Assembly (NCBI RefSeq): GCF_002237655.1 | Contig: NZ_NOKT01000036.1 | Location: 18,994-82,993, forward strand | Length of the DNA stretch: 64,000 nt | Direction of reading: 5' to 3' | Origin: Streptomyces sp. XY006 | GTDB lineage: Bacteria; Actinomycetota; Actinomycetes; Streptomycetales; Streptomycetaceae | In this document: positions 47,479-56,452 of the stretch, one piece after another | How positions within the stretch are numbered: the first letter of the stretch is position 1 | How the letters are laid out: each line of letters starts with the position of its first letter | The notes under the pieces: generated by a model | The model's database searches: none | The model's input: only the letters and a program-made list of their open reading frames with translations | What the model was told of the DNA's origin: nothing | Translations under genes and position numbers: made by a program

Positions 47479-48426
47479 CTACCCGCGCAGGAAACTCACG
47501 ATTCCCTCAGAGATCCCTTGCGCCGCCTTCTGTCGCCAGGCGCCGCTGGTGAGCAACGCCGCGTCCTTGCTATCGCGCATGTTGCCGCACTCGATGAACA
47601 CCTTGGGAACCGTTGACAGATTGAGACCGCCCAGGTCCTTACGCGTGACGAGGCCGGTGCCGTCGCCGATGTAGTTGGAGGGCGCGCTGCCCGTCACGGC
47701 CACGAAGCGGCCCGCCACGCGCTCGCCGAGGTCCCGGGACGGGGCGACGATCGCCCGGGTGTCCGCGGCGCCCGCCCGGACCGAACCGGGCAGGATGACG
47801 TGGAAGCCGCGGTTGCCGGCGCCCGAGCCGTCCGCGTGGACCGACACCACCGCGTCGGCCTTCGCCTCGTTGCCGATCCGGGCCCGCTCGTCCACGCACG
47901 GGCCGAACGGCCGGTCGGCGTCCTGCGTCAGCTTCACCGTGGCGCCCTGCTCCTCCAGCAGCGCGCGCATCCGGTGCGCCACGTCCAGGGTGAACTTCGC
48001 CTCGGTGTACCCGTCGTTGGTGGAGGTGCCGGTGGTGTCGCACTCCTTGCGGTTCGTGCCGATGTCCACCTGGCGGTTGATCTCGCCGGTGTGCCGGAAG
48101 TTGCCCGGGTTGTGCCCCGGGTCGATGACGACGACCTTGCCCTTGAGCGGGCCGGAGGCGGCGGGCGCGGAGCTGCGGGAGCCCGTGGGTGCCGGTGAGG
48201 TTTCCGGGCGCTTGCCGTCCTCGGTGGGGGAGACGGGCGCGGCGCTCGCGGACGCCCGCGCGCTCGCCCCGCCCGTACCGCCGCCGTCCCCCGAGCCGCC
48301 GGCCGTCTCGTAGACCAGCCAGCCGAGCAGCGCCCCCGGCACCAGCGCGGCGAGCGCCACGGTCATGAGGCCGCGACGAGAGCGGCGGGGCTGGGGCGGT
48401 TCGAAGTCCGGGCCTGCGTACGACAC
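47479..48426 (-). CDS. N-acetylmuramoyl-L-alanine amidase (Amidase_3), membrane-anchored
   Basis: A 315-aa protein: one N-terminal transmembrane anchor (LMTVALAALVPGALLGWLVY), a Ser/Ala/Thr linker to about residue 95, then a zinc amidase domain. Metal and catalytic motifs are VVVIDPGHNPGN (first His), NRQVDIGTNRKECD, VVSVHADGSGAGNRG (second His) and VPKVFIECGNMRDSKDAALL (catalytic Glu). The usual second Zn Glu lies in TEAKFTLDVA. It cleaves the stem peptide from peptidoglycan. The GTG at 48426 follows AGGGTGG; a nearby GTG upstream is possible. Confidence 0.9.
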   Translation of the reverse strand: MSYAGPDFEPPQPRRSRRGLMTVALAALVPGALLGWLVYETAGGSGDGGGTGGASARASASAAPVSPTEDGKRPETSPAPTGSRSSAPAASGPLKGKVVVIDPGHNPGNFRHTGEINRQVDIGTNRKECDTTGTSTNDGYTEAKFTLDVAHRMRALLEEQGATVKLTQDADRPFGPCVDERARIGNEAKADAVVSVHADGSGAGNRGFHVILPGSVRAGAADTRAIVAPSRDLGERVAGRFVAVTGSAPSNYIGDGTGLVTRKDLGGLNLSTVPKVFIECGNMRDSKDAALLTSGAWRQKAAQGISEGIVSFLRG

Positions 48427-48496
48427 GCCTGCCACCCTAGCGGCCGTCACGGGGCCCGGCGGCCCGCGGCGCCCCGACGGGTGGCCCGGCCGCCCG

Positions 48497-48784
48497 TCAG
48501 GTCGCGGTCCCGCCTGTCTCGCCGTGGCGTACCGCCTCCTTCACCCGGGCCTCCACCTCCTGGCGCGGGGTCTGCTCCTGCTTGGCGTACGCCGTCACCG
48601 CCGCCTGGACGTCCCGGGCGAGGTCGCGCCAGGCGCGCCAGGCGGTCTCCCACGTGGTGGTCTGCTGGTCGCTCCACTTGGTCTGGGTGGGCGGACCGTA
48701 CGCGTCCTGCAGATGACGCACGCGGGCGTACGCCTCGTCCGCCGCGCGCTGCTTCTCCACGAGCTCTGCGAAGGTGTGTGCCAC
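48497..48784 (-). CDS. Small helical hypothetical protein, 95 aa
   Basis: A charged, all-helical protein (TFAELVEKQRAADEAYARVR; TWETAWRAWRDLARDVQAAV; EVEARVKEAVRHGETG) without signal or membrane segments. I do not recognise it; the Trp-rich central helix suggests a protein-binding surface. The GTG at 48784 follows AAGGAT. It is in line between the methyltransferase and amidase genes on the minus strand. Confidence 0.75.
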   Translation of the reverse strand: MAHTFAELVEKQRAADEAYARVRHLQDAYGPPTQTKWSDQQTTTWETAWRAWRDLARDVQAAVTAYAKQEQTPRQEVEARVKEAVRHGETGGTAT

Positions 48785-48891
48785 GCGCCCGGATCCTTGG
48801 GCAGCGGCACGCGCCCGCCCACGCGCCACGCCGCCCGTGGGCCGACCGGGCGCGGGCGGACGGGGCGCAGTTCACCCGCCCAGCCGTCCCC

Positions 48892-49542
48892 TCAGACGCC
48901 CGGGCCCGTGCGCCGCAGCACCCGCAGCGAGTCCGTCGCCGAGACCTCCGTGAAGGCGCCCGAGGCGAGCGCCCGGAGGTAGACGCGGTACGGGGCCTGG
49001 CCGGTGAACTCGTCCTGCGGGTCCGGGAAGACGTCGTGGATGAGGAGCAGCCCGCCCTCGGCGACGTGCGGGGCCCAGCCCTCGTAGTCGGCCGTGGCGT
49101 GCTCGTCGGTGTGACCGCCGTCGATGAAGACGAAGCCGAGCGGTGTGCCCCAGAACGCGGCGATCTGCGGGGAGCGGCCGACCAGGGCCACCACGTGGTC
49201 CTCCAGCCCGGCCCGGTACAGGGTGCGGCGGAACGTCGGCAGCGTGTCCATCACCCCGAGCTCGGGGTCGACCGTCCCCGGGTCGTGGTACTCCCAGCCG
49301 GGCTGCTGCTCCTCGCTGCCGCGGTGGTGGTCCACGGTCAGCGCGCTCACCCCGGCCTCGCGGGCCGCGTCGGCCAGCAGGACCGTGGAGCGCCCGCAGT
49401 ACGTGCCGACCTCCAGCAGCGGCAGCCCCAGCCGCCCGGCCTCCAGGGCCGCCGCGTACACGGCCAGCCCCTCGTGCACGGGCATGAATCCCTTCGCCGC
49501 CTCGAACGCGGCCAGGATCTCGGGCTTCGGGGCCGCGGGCAT
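48892..49542 (-). CDS. Class I SAM-dependent methyltransferase (Methyltransf_24-like)
   Basis: A 216-aa enzyme with LLEVGTYCGRSTVLLADAAR (SAM loop), SALTVDHHRGSEEQ (acidic residue after the second strand), FVFIDGGHTDEHATADYEGW (catalytic/metal Asp-Gly-His) and GGLLLIHDVFPDP. This is the pattern of metal-dependent class I methyltransferases such as those of antibiotic sugar O-methylation. The ATG at 49542 is preceded by GAGAGGA. It is behind the MFS gene but separated from it by a terminator hairpin. Confidence 0.9.
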   Translation of the reverse strand: MPAAPKPEILAAFEAAKGFMPVHEGLAVYAAALEAGRLGLPLLEVGTYCGRSTVLLADAAREAGVSALTVDHHRGSEEQQPGWEYHDPGTVDPELGVMDTLPTFRRTLYRAGLEDHVVALVGRSPQIAAFWGTPLGFVFIDGGHTDEHATADYEGWAPHVAEGGLLLIHDVFPDPQDEFTGQAPYRVYLRALASGAFTEVSATDSLRVLRRTGPGV

Positions 49543-49584
49543 GGGGTTCCTCTCGGTCGTACGACACTCCGGGCGCCCATGCTG

Positions 49585-49619
49585 CCGTACCCCCTGCCGG
49601 GGGACGACAGGGGGTACGG
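49585..49619. terminator. Hairpin terminator downstream of the MFS gene
   Basis: A perfect 12-bp stem (CCGTACCCCCTG / CAGGGGGTACGG) with an 11-nt loop lies 28 bp past the MFS stop on the minus strand. Confidence 0.8.
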
Positions 49620-49646
49620 GCGGCGGCGGGTACGGCGGGCGGCGGG

Positions 49647-51383
49647 TCAGGCGGAGACCGTCTCCCCGGGCAGCGACAGGTCCAGGTCGACCGGCCGGTC
49701 GCCGGCGTGGGTCGCGGACGAGGCGAGGGGGCCGTGGCCCGTGGCGCGTGCGGCCACGACGTAGGAGCCCTGCGCGGGGACGGCGAGCGCGTAGCTGCCG
49801 TCCGCGGCGGACAGGGTCGCCCCGGCCTGCCGGCCCCGGCGGTCGATCAGGGTGACGTTGGCGCGGGCGACCGGGGAGCCGTCGGCGGCCAGCACCCGGC
49901 CCCGGAAGCCGCGCGGCACCTGCTCGGCCCGCTCCAGCGCCGCGTCCTCCTCGCTGCTGGCGCGCAACTGCGGCTTGTCCGAGGGGCGGCGGCCCGGCAG
50001 GAACAGCGCCAGGAGCAGACCGACGGCCACCGCGCCCGTCGCGATCAGGAAGGAGACCCGGAAGCCGTGCATGGTCGGGACCTCGACACCGCCCACGGTG
50101 TTCGCGGTGTTCGCCAGCACCATGCCGATCACGGCGCTCGACACCGAGGTGCCGATGGAGCGCATCAGGGTGTTGAGGCCGTTGGCCGCACCCGTCTCCG
50201 ACGCCGGGACCGCGCCCACGATCAGCGCGGGCAGCGAGGAGTAGGCCAGGCCGATGCCCGCGCCGAGCAGGACCGAGATGACCAGGCTCTGCCAGGCGGC
50301 GCTCATCAGGCCGAGGCCGGCACCGTAGCCGATCGCGATGATCAGCAGGCCGAGGATCAGGGTGACCTTGGGGCCGTGGCGCGCGGACAGCCGGGCGTAG
50401 ACCGGCGCCGTGAACATCATCGTCAGGCCGAGCGGCGCGACGAGCAGGCCCGCGACGACCATCGACTGGCCGAGGCCGTAGCCGGTGGACGTCGGCAGCT
50501 GGAGCAGCTGGGGCAGGACCAGGGAGACGACGTAGAACGAGACGCCGACCATGATCGAGGCGAGGTTGGTGAAGAGCACGGCCGGGCGGGCCGTGGTGCG
50601 CAGGTCGACCAGCGGTGCCTTGACGCGCAGTTCCATCACGCCCCACAGCACGAGCACGACCGCCGACGCGGCGAACAGGCCGAGCGTGGTGCCGGAGGCC
50701 CAGCCCCAGTCGCTGCCCTTGGTGATCGGCAGCAGGAACAGCACGAGCCCGGCGGACAGGCCGAACGCGCCCGGCAGGTCGAAGGAGCCCTCGGCGCGCG
50801 CCGGGGACTCCGGCACGACGAGGAGGGTGAGGGCGATCGAGAGCACGCCGAGTCCGGCGGCGCCGTAGAACAGGGCGTGCCAGTCGCTGTGCTGGGCGAC
50901 CAGGGCGGCGGCGGGCAGGGCGAGGCCGCCGCCGACGCCTATGGAGGAGCTCATCAGGGCCATCGCCGAGCCGAGCCGCTCGCGGGGCAGCATGTCGCGC
51001 ATCAGGCCGATGCCGAGCGGGATGGCGCCCATCGCGAAGCCCTGGAGCGTACGGCCGGTGATCATCGGCAGCAGGTCGCTGGTGAGCGCGCTGACCAGCG
51101 CGCCCACGACCATCACCGCGAGGCTGAGGATCAGCATGCGGCGCTTGCCGTAGAGGTCGCCGAGGCGGCCCATGATCGGGGTGGCCACCGCACCCGAGAG
51201 GAGGGTCGAGGTCAGGACCCAGGTGGCGTTGCCGGGGGTGGTGTCCAGCAGCTGCGGCAGGTCCTTGATCACCGGGACGAGCAGCGTCTGCATCACCGCG
51301 ACAACGATGCCCGCGAAGGCGAGCACCGGGACCACGGCCCCGCTCGCGGTGCCGGCGGGGCGTGCTGCCGTCGTCTGCGTCAT
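49647..51383 (-). CDS. DHA2-type MFS exporter with C-terminal carboxypeptidase-regulatory-like domain
   Basis: A 578-aa protein. Residues 15 to about 480 form a 14-helix exporter (MQTLLVPVIKDLPQLLDTTP; GRLGDLYGKRRML motif A; GRTLQGFAMGAIPLGIGL). The remaining roughly 90 residues are soluble: GFRGRVLAADGSPVARANVT, DRRGRQAGATLSAADGSYAL and YVVAARATGHGP are typical of CarboxypepD_reg/Cna-B-like beta sandwiches. Such a domain on an MFS tail is unusual. The ATG at 51383 follows a GGAGG box. It is divergent from a second exporter of the same class. Confidence 0.9.
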   Translation of the reverse strand: MTQTTAARPAGTASGAVVPVLAFAGIVVAVMQTLLVPVIKDLPQLLDTTPGNATWVLTSTLLSGAVATPIMGRLGDLYGKRRMLILSLAVMVVGALVSALTSDLLPMITGRTLQGFAMGAIPLGIGLMRDMLPRERLGSAMALMSSSIGVGGGLALPAAALVAQHSDWHALFYGAAGLGVLSIALTLLVVPESPARAEGSFDLPGAFGLSAGLVLFLLPITKGSDWGWASGTTLGLFAASAVVLVLWGVMELRVKAPLVDLRTTARPAVLFTNLASIMVGVSFYVVSLVLPQLLQLPTSTGYGLGQSMVVAGLLVAPLGLTMMFTAPVYARLSARHGPKVTLILGLLIIAIGYGAGLGLMSAAWQSLVISVLLGAGIGLAYSSLPALIVGAVPASETGAANGLNTLMRSIGTSVSSAVIGMVLANTANTVGGVEVPTMHGFRVSFLIATGAVAVGLLLALFLPGRRPSDKPQLRASSEEDAALERAEQVPRGFRGRVLAADGSPVARANVTLIDRRGRQAGATLSAADGSYALAVPAQGSYVVAARATGHGPLASSATHAGDRPVDLDLSLPGETVSA

Positions 51384-51562
51384 TGAGGAGGGCCTCCAGG
51401 CCGGGGGTCGGTGCGGGCACGGTTACATGGGGTGTGAACCTTGTATGCGCAGGCAACTATTCCGTTGCTTCGGCACTCTAACGAAATCTTGACCTTCTCT
51501 TGGGACAGCGGCCGGATCCGCCGGGTGGCCCTAGGTCGAAATCCCGATGCCAGGAGCGTGAA

Positions 51563-53008
51563 GTGGTTGAGAGCATGACACCCATGGTCGATGCCGCCGA
51601 GATGACCCGTACACCCCGCCGCACCTCGCCCCCCACCTGGCTCGTCCTGGCGCTCACCTGCGCCGGGCAGTTCCTCGTCGTCCTGGACGTCTCCGTCGTC
51701 AACGTGGCGCTGCCCTCCATGCGCAGCGGGCTCGGACTGAGTGAGCAGGGCCTGCAGTGGGTGGTCAACGCCTACGCGATCGCCTTCGCCGGGTTCATGC
51801 TGCTCGGCGGCCGCGCCGGGGACCTCTACGGCCGCAAGCGGATGTTCCTCGTCGGGCTCGGCCTGTTCACGCTGGCCTCGCTGGCCGGCGGGCTGGCACA
51901 GGCCGAGTGGCAGCTGCTCCTCGCCCGCGCCGTGCAAGGGCTCGGGGCGGCCGTGCTGGCGCCCTCGACGCTGACCATCCTCACCGCCTCCGTGCCCGAG
52001 GGCGCCGCGCGGGCCCGGGCCATAGGGACCTGGACGGCGGTCGGGGCCGGCGGGGGCGCGGCCGGCGGTCTGGTCGGCGGACTGCTGGTGGAGGCGCTGT
52101 CCTGGCGCTGGGTGCTGCTGATCAACGTGCCCGTCGGCGCGGTGGTGCTGTGCGCCGCCGCCTGGTTCCTCACCGAGGGCCGGGCCGGGGACGGACGGCG
52201 CCTCGACCTGCCCGGCGCCGTACTGGTCACGGCCGGGCTCGGCACCCTCGCCTACGGCATCTCCCAGACGGAGGCACAGGGCTGGACGGCCCGGGCCACC
52301 CTGCTGCCGCTGCTCGCCGGAGCGGCCCTGATCGGGCTGTTCCTCGCGGTCGAGGCCCGCACCGCGAGTCCGCTGATGCCGCTCGGCCTGCTGCGCCTGC
52401 GCTCGGTCTCCTCGTCCAACGTCGCCATGTTCCTGAGCGGTTCCGCGATGTTCTGCATGTGGTTCTTCATGACCCTCTACGCGCAGAACGTCCTCGGCTA
52501 CACCCCGCTGGAGGCCGGGCTCGCCCTGGTCCCGAGCTCCCTCGCTGTCGTCCTCGGCTCCAAGCTGGCGCCCCGGCTGATGCGGCCGGTCGGCCCGCGC
52601 AACGTGGCCGTGCTCGGCACGCTGATCGCGGTGGCCGGTTTCGCCTGGCAGTCCGCGATGACCCCCGACGCGGCCTACGCGACCGCCATCCTCTTCCCCG
52701 GCATCCTGATGATGCTCGGCGCGGGCCTGGCGGCGACCCCGCTCGCCTCCCTGGCCACGTCCGGTGCGGCTCCCCAGGAGGCCGGACTGGTCTCCGGGCT
52801 CGTCAACACCTCCCGCACGATGGGCGGTTCCCTCGGCCTGGCCGTCCTCTCCACCCTGGCGGCGGCCCGCTCCGCCGGAAGCACGACACCGCAGGCCCTG
52901 ACGGAGGGCTACGCGCTCGCCTTCCGGGTGGGCGCCGGGGTGCTGGCGGCCGGCGTGGCCCTGATGTGGCTCTGGCTCCCCCGCGAGGCGAAGCCGGAGG
53001 AACCCTAG
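51563..53008 (+). CDS. MFS multidrug exporter (DHA2/EmrB-QacA type)
   Basis: A 481-aa, 14-helix protein: VVLDVSVVNVALPSMRSGLG in helix 1, LGGRAGDLYGRKRMFLVGLG (motif A), ARAVQGLGAAVLAPSTLTIL and GGLVGGLLVEALSWRWVLLI. The N-terminal LDVSVVNVALP is the QacA/EmrB hallmark. GTG at 51563, seven bases after GGAG, is preferred to the ATG at 51575. It is divergent from another exporter (180-bp gap), and no regulator lies between, so control is unknown. Confidence 0.92.
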   Translation: MVESMTPMVDAAEMTRTPRRTSPPTWLVLALTCAGQFLVVLDVSVVNVALPSMRSGLGLSEQGLQWVVNAYAIAFAGFMLLGGRAGDLYGRKRMFLVGLGLFTLASLAGGLAQAEWQLLLARAVQGLGAAVLAPSTLTILTASVPEGAARARAIGTWTAVGAGGGAAGGLVGGLLVEALSWRWVLLINVPVGAVVLCAAAWFLTEGRAGDGRRLDLPGAVLVTAGLGTLAYGISQTEAQGWTARATLLPLLAGAALIGLFLAVEARTASPLMPLGLLRLRSVSSSNVAMFLSGSAMFCMWFFMTLYAQNVLGYTPLEAGLALVPSSLAVVLGSKLAPRLMRPVGPRNVAVLGTLIAVAGFAWQSAMTPDAAYATAILFPGILMMLGAGLAATPLASLATSGAAPQEAGLVSGLVNTSRTMGGSLGLAVLSTLAAARSAGSTTPQALTEGYALAFRVGAGVLAAGVALMWLWLPREAKPEEP

Positions 53009-53250
53009 GCCAGCCGCGCGCCACGGCCCGGGAAGAAAGTGCCCGTCGCGCGGTCCGGAACAACCCCACGGCGGCCCCCGGGCGGTGCGCCGCACGCCGT
53101 TCACGGCCAGGGCAGAGTGACCCGTCGCAGGGGCGCGACCCGGGCGCGCGGTGGGCCGTCGGACGCCTTCCGTGCGGTCCCGGAAACCGGGGCTGACCTG
53201 GTCTTTCGTGCCGCGCCCGCCTAGGGTCGGCAGTCGCGGAAGGGGGCCGG

Positions 53251-54006
53251 ATGGACCGGAACATACGCACTGTCGACGACGTACTCGCCCTGCTCGACGG
53301 GCTGTTCGCACCCGAGGCCGACCGGTGGTCGCGGCGGGGGGCCGACTGGTGGGACGGGTTCTATGCCGAGCGGTCCCGGCCGGTGCCGTTCTTCGTGGCG
53401 AAGCCGGACGAGAACCTGGTGCGTCACGTGGAGGACGGGCGCGCCGGGCCGGGGCGCGCGCTCGACCTGGGCTGCGGTCCGGGACGCAACGCCCTCTATC
53501 TGGCGGCCCGCGGCTTCGAGGTCGACGCGGTCGACCTGTCCCCGGCGGCCCTGGACTGGGCCCGGGACCGGGCCCGCGAGGCCGGGGTGGAGGGCGTGCG
53601 GTTCCACTGCGGGGACGCCTTCGCCCTCGCCGGAACGGAACTGACCGGCCCCTACGACCTCGTCTACGACTCCGGCTGCTTCCACCACCTCCCCCCGCAC
53701 CGGCGGATCAGCTACCTGGCCCTGCTGGAGCAAGTCCTGGCTCCCGGAGGCCTGTTCGGCCTCACCTGCTTCGCCGCCGGGGCCGGTGGCATGGGCTCGG
53801 AGGTGCCCGACGCGGACTTCTACCGTGAGGGCGCCGGACTGCGGGGCGGCCTCGCCTACACGCCCGAGGCGCTGCGCGAGATCTTCTCCGGCCTGAGCAC
53901 GCTCGAACTGCGGCGGATGCGCGACGAGCCGGAGGAGTCGGACCGCTTCGGCGAGTCCTTCCTGTGGACCGCGCTGTTCCGGCGGGCGCCGGACCCGGCC
54001 TCGTAG
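53251..54006 (+). CDS. Class I SAM-dependent methyltransferase
   Basis: A 251-aa enzyme with RALDLGCGPGRNALYLAARG (SAM motif I), EVDAVDLSPAALDWARDRAR (motif II), YDLVYDSGCFHHLPPHRRIS and VLAPGGLFGLTCFAAG. The N-terminal WWDGFYAERSRPVPFFVAKP is typical of a group resembling thiopurine/tellurite-type small-molecule methyltransferases. The ATG follows GGAAGGGGG. Substrate unknown. It converges on the pyruvyl transferase gene. Confidence 0.9.
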   Translation: MDRNIRTVDDVLALLDGLFAPEADRWSRRGADWWDGFYAERSRPVPFFVAKPDENLVRHVEDGRAGPGRALDLGCGPGRNALYLAARGFEVDAVDLSPAALDWARDRAREAGVEGVRFHCGDAFALAGTELTGPYDLVYDSGCFHHLPPHRRISYLALLEQVLAPGGLFGLTCFAAGAGGMGSEVPDADFYREGAGLRGGLAYTPEALREIFSGLSTLELRRMRDEPEESDRFGESFLWTALFRRAPDPAS

Positions 54007-54010
54007 CGGG

Positions 54011-55243
54011 TCAGGCGCTCCGGGGCGGGCGGGACGAGGCGAGCAGGGAGGTCAGGGTCTCGGTGAAGGCCGCGGCCGAGTGGTCGGCGTGCGCACGGAT
54101 ACGCGCCGCGACGGTCGCGGCCCCGCCGCCCTCCAGCAGCCGCACGAGCCGGTCCAGGTCCCGGTCGCGGCCCTGCCGGCCTTCACTGCCCTCCTGGGTG
54201 GACAGGTAGAAGTCCGTCGCGTCGTACGCCATGTGGAAGACGTGCTTCTTCACATCGCTCAGCGTCAGGTAGTCGTCGTGCGTCTTGGGCGTCGGCTCGG
54301 GCGCCCCGACGCACACCGCCGGGGTGCCGGCGCCCCAGGCGTTGACCGCCAGGTGGTAGGTGTCGGTGATGACCAGCCGGTAGCGCGGCAGCACCGCGAA
54401 CAGGTCGCCGATGGTGTGCTCGCCCGGGCGGGCCGGGATGTGGGCGACCGGGGCGGGGACGTCCCGGTCGAACCAGGGCAGCCACTCCAGCGGGGCGCCC
54501 AGCCGGTCGGACAGGGCCTGGCAGTGGGCGGGCAGCCAGTCCGGGACGGGCGTACGGGCGCCGAGGAAGACGCCGATGGCGCCGCCCTGCGGCACCGACC
54601 GCGACCACGCCGTGACCGGCAGGTGGCCGAGGTCGCCGGGGCGGGACAGCAGCGCCGCGTCCGCGCCGAAGTGGTCGGTCGTGCGGTCCCCGCGCAGGTG
54701 CGTGATCTTCGCCGCCGAGAGCGGGTCGCGCACCCACATGCGGTGGCTGCGCCGCACCAGGCGGGTGAAGAGCAGGCCGTACTCCTTGTCCTCGTAGTCG
54801 GACTGGGAGTTGTGCAGGACGGTGCCGCCGTAGCTGAGGGTCCGGGCGAGGAGCTCGTTGGGCTGGTCCGCGAGGAGCAGGGTGCGGTTGAGCAGGCCCC
54901 GGGCGGCGTCCCGGTCGGCGGCGATGCCGAAGTCGAGCAGCCGGTTCGTCGCGTCCTGCGCCAGGTAGTGCCGGGTGTGCAGGAAGTCGCCCCAGAACAC
55001 GACCGCGTCGTGGTCGCGCAACGCGTCCAGGTTCTCGGCCAGCGGCTGGAAGGCGAACGGCATGTCGGTGCCGCGCGCGCACGCTCGCAGGGGCACGGTG
55101 TCAGGCGTGTGCAGCGTGTACCAGGTGGCGTCGAAGGCGCCGCCCGCCCGCCGCCGCAGGGACTCGAACGCCAAGTCGACGCTCAGCATGCCGGTGTTGC
55201 GGTACCCGATGTTCGGCGCGGTGATGACGGCGACGCGTGCCAT
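54011..55243 (-). CDS. Polysaccharide pyruvyl transferase family protein
   Basis: A 410-aa protein with the CsaB-like two-domain layout. It has VAVITAPNIGYRNTGMLSVD at the N-terminus, AVVFWGDFLHTRHYLAQDAT, MWVRDPLSAAKITHLRGDRT (the R-D/R-E-x2-S motif) and FGADAALLSRPGDLGHLPVT. The C-terminal YRLVITDTYHLAVNAWGAGT carries the conserved Thr/Asp-x-x-H-x3-N/A helix. Such enzymes add ketal pyruvate to wall or exopolysaccharides from PEP. No polysaccharide cluster is adjacent. The ATG at 55243 follows GGAG. Confidence 0.85.
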   Translation of the reverse strand: MARVAVITAPNIGYRNTGMLSVDLAFESLRRRAGGAFDATWYTLHTPDTVPLRACARGTDMPFAFQPLAENLDALRDHDAVVFWGDFLHTRHYLAQDATNRLLDFGIAADRDAARGLLNRTLLLADQPNELLARTLSYGGTVLHNSQSDYEDKEYGLLFTRLVRRSHRMWVRDPLSAAKITHLRGDRTTDHFGADAALLSRPGDLGHLPVTAWSRSVPQGGAIGVFLGARTPVPDWLPAHCQALSDRLGAPLEWLPWFDRDVPAPVAHIPARPGEHTIGDLFAVLPRYRLVITDTYHLAVNAWGAGTPAVCVGAPEPTPKTHDDYLTLSDVKKHVFHMAYDATDFYLSTQEGSEGRQGRDRDLDRLVRLLEGGGAATVAARIRAHADHSAAAFTETLTSLLASSRPPRSA

Positions 55244-55453
55244 GTGCTCCGTTTCCCCTGGTGGTCGCGGCTGGTCACGGCTGGTCGCCCAGCCGTTGCC
55301 GGCGCCGATCCGGTGCGGCGCGGACCTGCGGCCAACGTACACGCCGGCACCGCGGCCGGGGCAACCAGCCCGGCGGCGCCCCACCCGGCATCTGACACAA
55401 CGTCAGGAGGCTTCACAAGTGTGGGGGCCTCGGCTATACAGAGGGCGCGGGAC

Positions 55454-55467
55454 TGGAACGCGTTCCA
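55454..55467. promoter_or_regulatory. KstR operator, first of a tandem pair
   Basis: TGGAACGCGTTCCA is a perfect 14-bp palindrome and an exact match to TNNAACNNGTTNNA, 97 bp upstream of the MaoC gene. Confidence 0.85.
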
Positions 55468-55468
55468 G

Positions 55469-55482
55469 TTCAACGCGTTCCA
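55469..55482. promoter_or_regulatory. KstR operator, second of a tandem pair
   Basis: TTCAACGCGTTCCA is a second exact consensus match, 15 bp centre-to-centre from the first. The shared AACGCGTTCCAGTTC block is duplicated. Confidence 0.82.
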
Positions 55483-55563
55483 GTTCAGCCCCCAGACGGC
55501 CTCGGTGCGGCCGACGGTGCGGACGGCCGTGCCGAGGTCCTTCCCACGGCGAGCAGGAGCCCC

Positions 55564-56421
55564 ATGCCCATCGACGCAGCCAAGGCGCTCGCCGCCGAAC
55601 CCCGGACCGGCGAACTCTCCTGGGGCCCCAGGGACGTGCAGCTCTACCACCTCGGCATCGGCGCCGGCACCCCCGCCACCGACCCCGACGAACTGCGCTA
55701 CACCCTGGAGTCCCGGCTGCACGTCCTGCCCAGCTTCGCCACCGTCGCGGGGGGCGGGAAGCCCGGGGTGACCAGCGGGCTGTCCATGCCCGGCGTCGAC
55801 GTCGACCTCGCCCGGGTCCTGCACGGCGGTCAGAGCCTGGTGATCCACCGGCCCCTGCCCACGACGGGCACCGCCACCGCGACCCACCGGATCGCCGCCG
55901 TGTACGACAAGGGCAAGGCGGCCGTCCTCGTGCTGCGCACCGACGTCGGCGACACCGAGGGCCCGCTGTGGACCAACGACGCGCAGATCTACGTCCGCGG
56001 CGAGGGCGGCTGGGGCGGCGACCGCGGCCCCTCCGCCCGCCCGGAGCCCCCCGCCGGCGACCCGGACCGCACCGTCGAACGCCCGGTCCGCGAGGACCAG
56101 GCCCTGCTCTACCGGCTCTCCGGCGACTACAACCCCCTGCACGCCGACCCCGAGTTCGCCCAGCGCGCCGGCTTCGAGCGGCCCATCCTGCACGGCCTGT
56201 GCACCTACGGCATGACGCTCAAGTCGGTCGTCGACACGCTGCTCGGCGGGGACGTCACCCGGGTCCGGTCGTACCGCACCCGCTTCGCCGGGGTCGTGTA
56301 CCCGGGGGAGACGCTGCGGATCCGCATGTGGCACGCGCCGGAGTCCACCCGGGCCGCCGTCACCGCCGTCGAGCGCGGCGACGCGCCCGTCCTGGCCGAC
56401 ACGATCGTCGAACACACCTGA
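55564..56421 (+). CDS. MaoC-like enoyl-CoA hydratase (ChsH3/Rv3538-like)
   Basis: A 285-aa double hot-dog protein. The C-terminal half carries the hydratase motif YRLSGDYNPLHADPEFAQRA (catalytic Asp and His) and GFERPILHGLCTYG. The N-terminal half (DVQLYHLGIGAGTPATDPDE, then PSFATVAG) is the degenerate substrate-binding fold. Length and motifs resemble the M. tuberculosis Rv3538-type steroid side-chain hydratase. Tandem KstR operators sit in the leader, and the next genes are an ADH and an SDR. The ATG at 55564 is chosen, though AGGAGC lies rather close upstream. Confidence 0.9.
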   Translation: MPIDAAKALAAEPRTGELSWGPRDVQLYHLGIGAGTPATDPDELRYTLESRLHVLPSFATVAGGGKPGVTSGLSMPGVDVDLARVLHGGQSLVIHRPLPTTGTATATHRIAAVYDKGKAAVLVLRTDVGDTEGPLWTNDAQIYVRGEGGWGGDRGPSARPEPPAGDPDRTVERPVREDQALLYRLSGDYNPLHADPEFAQRAGFERPILHGLCTYGMTLKSVVDTLLGGDVTRVRSYRTRFAGVVYPGETLRIRMWHAPESTRAAVTAVERGDAPVLADTIVEHT

Positions 56422-56452
56422 GTCCGCACCGCCGTCCGAGGGGAGCCGCACC

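Noticed and set aside
48892..55243. Secondary-metabolite gene cluster
   Set aside because: Several methyltransferases, exporters and a pyruvyl transferase lie together, but there is no core synthase and strands and terminators break the run; a mixed region is more likely.
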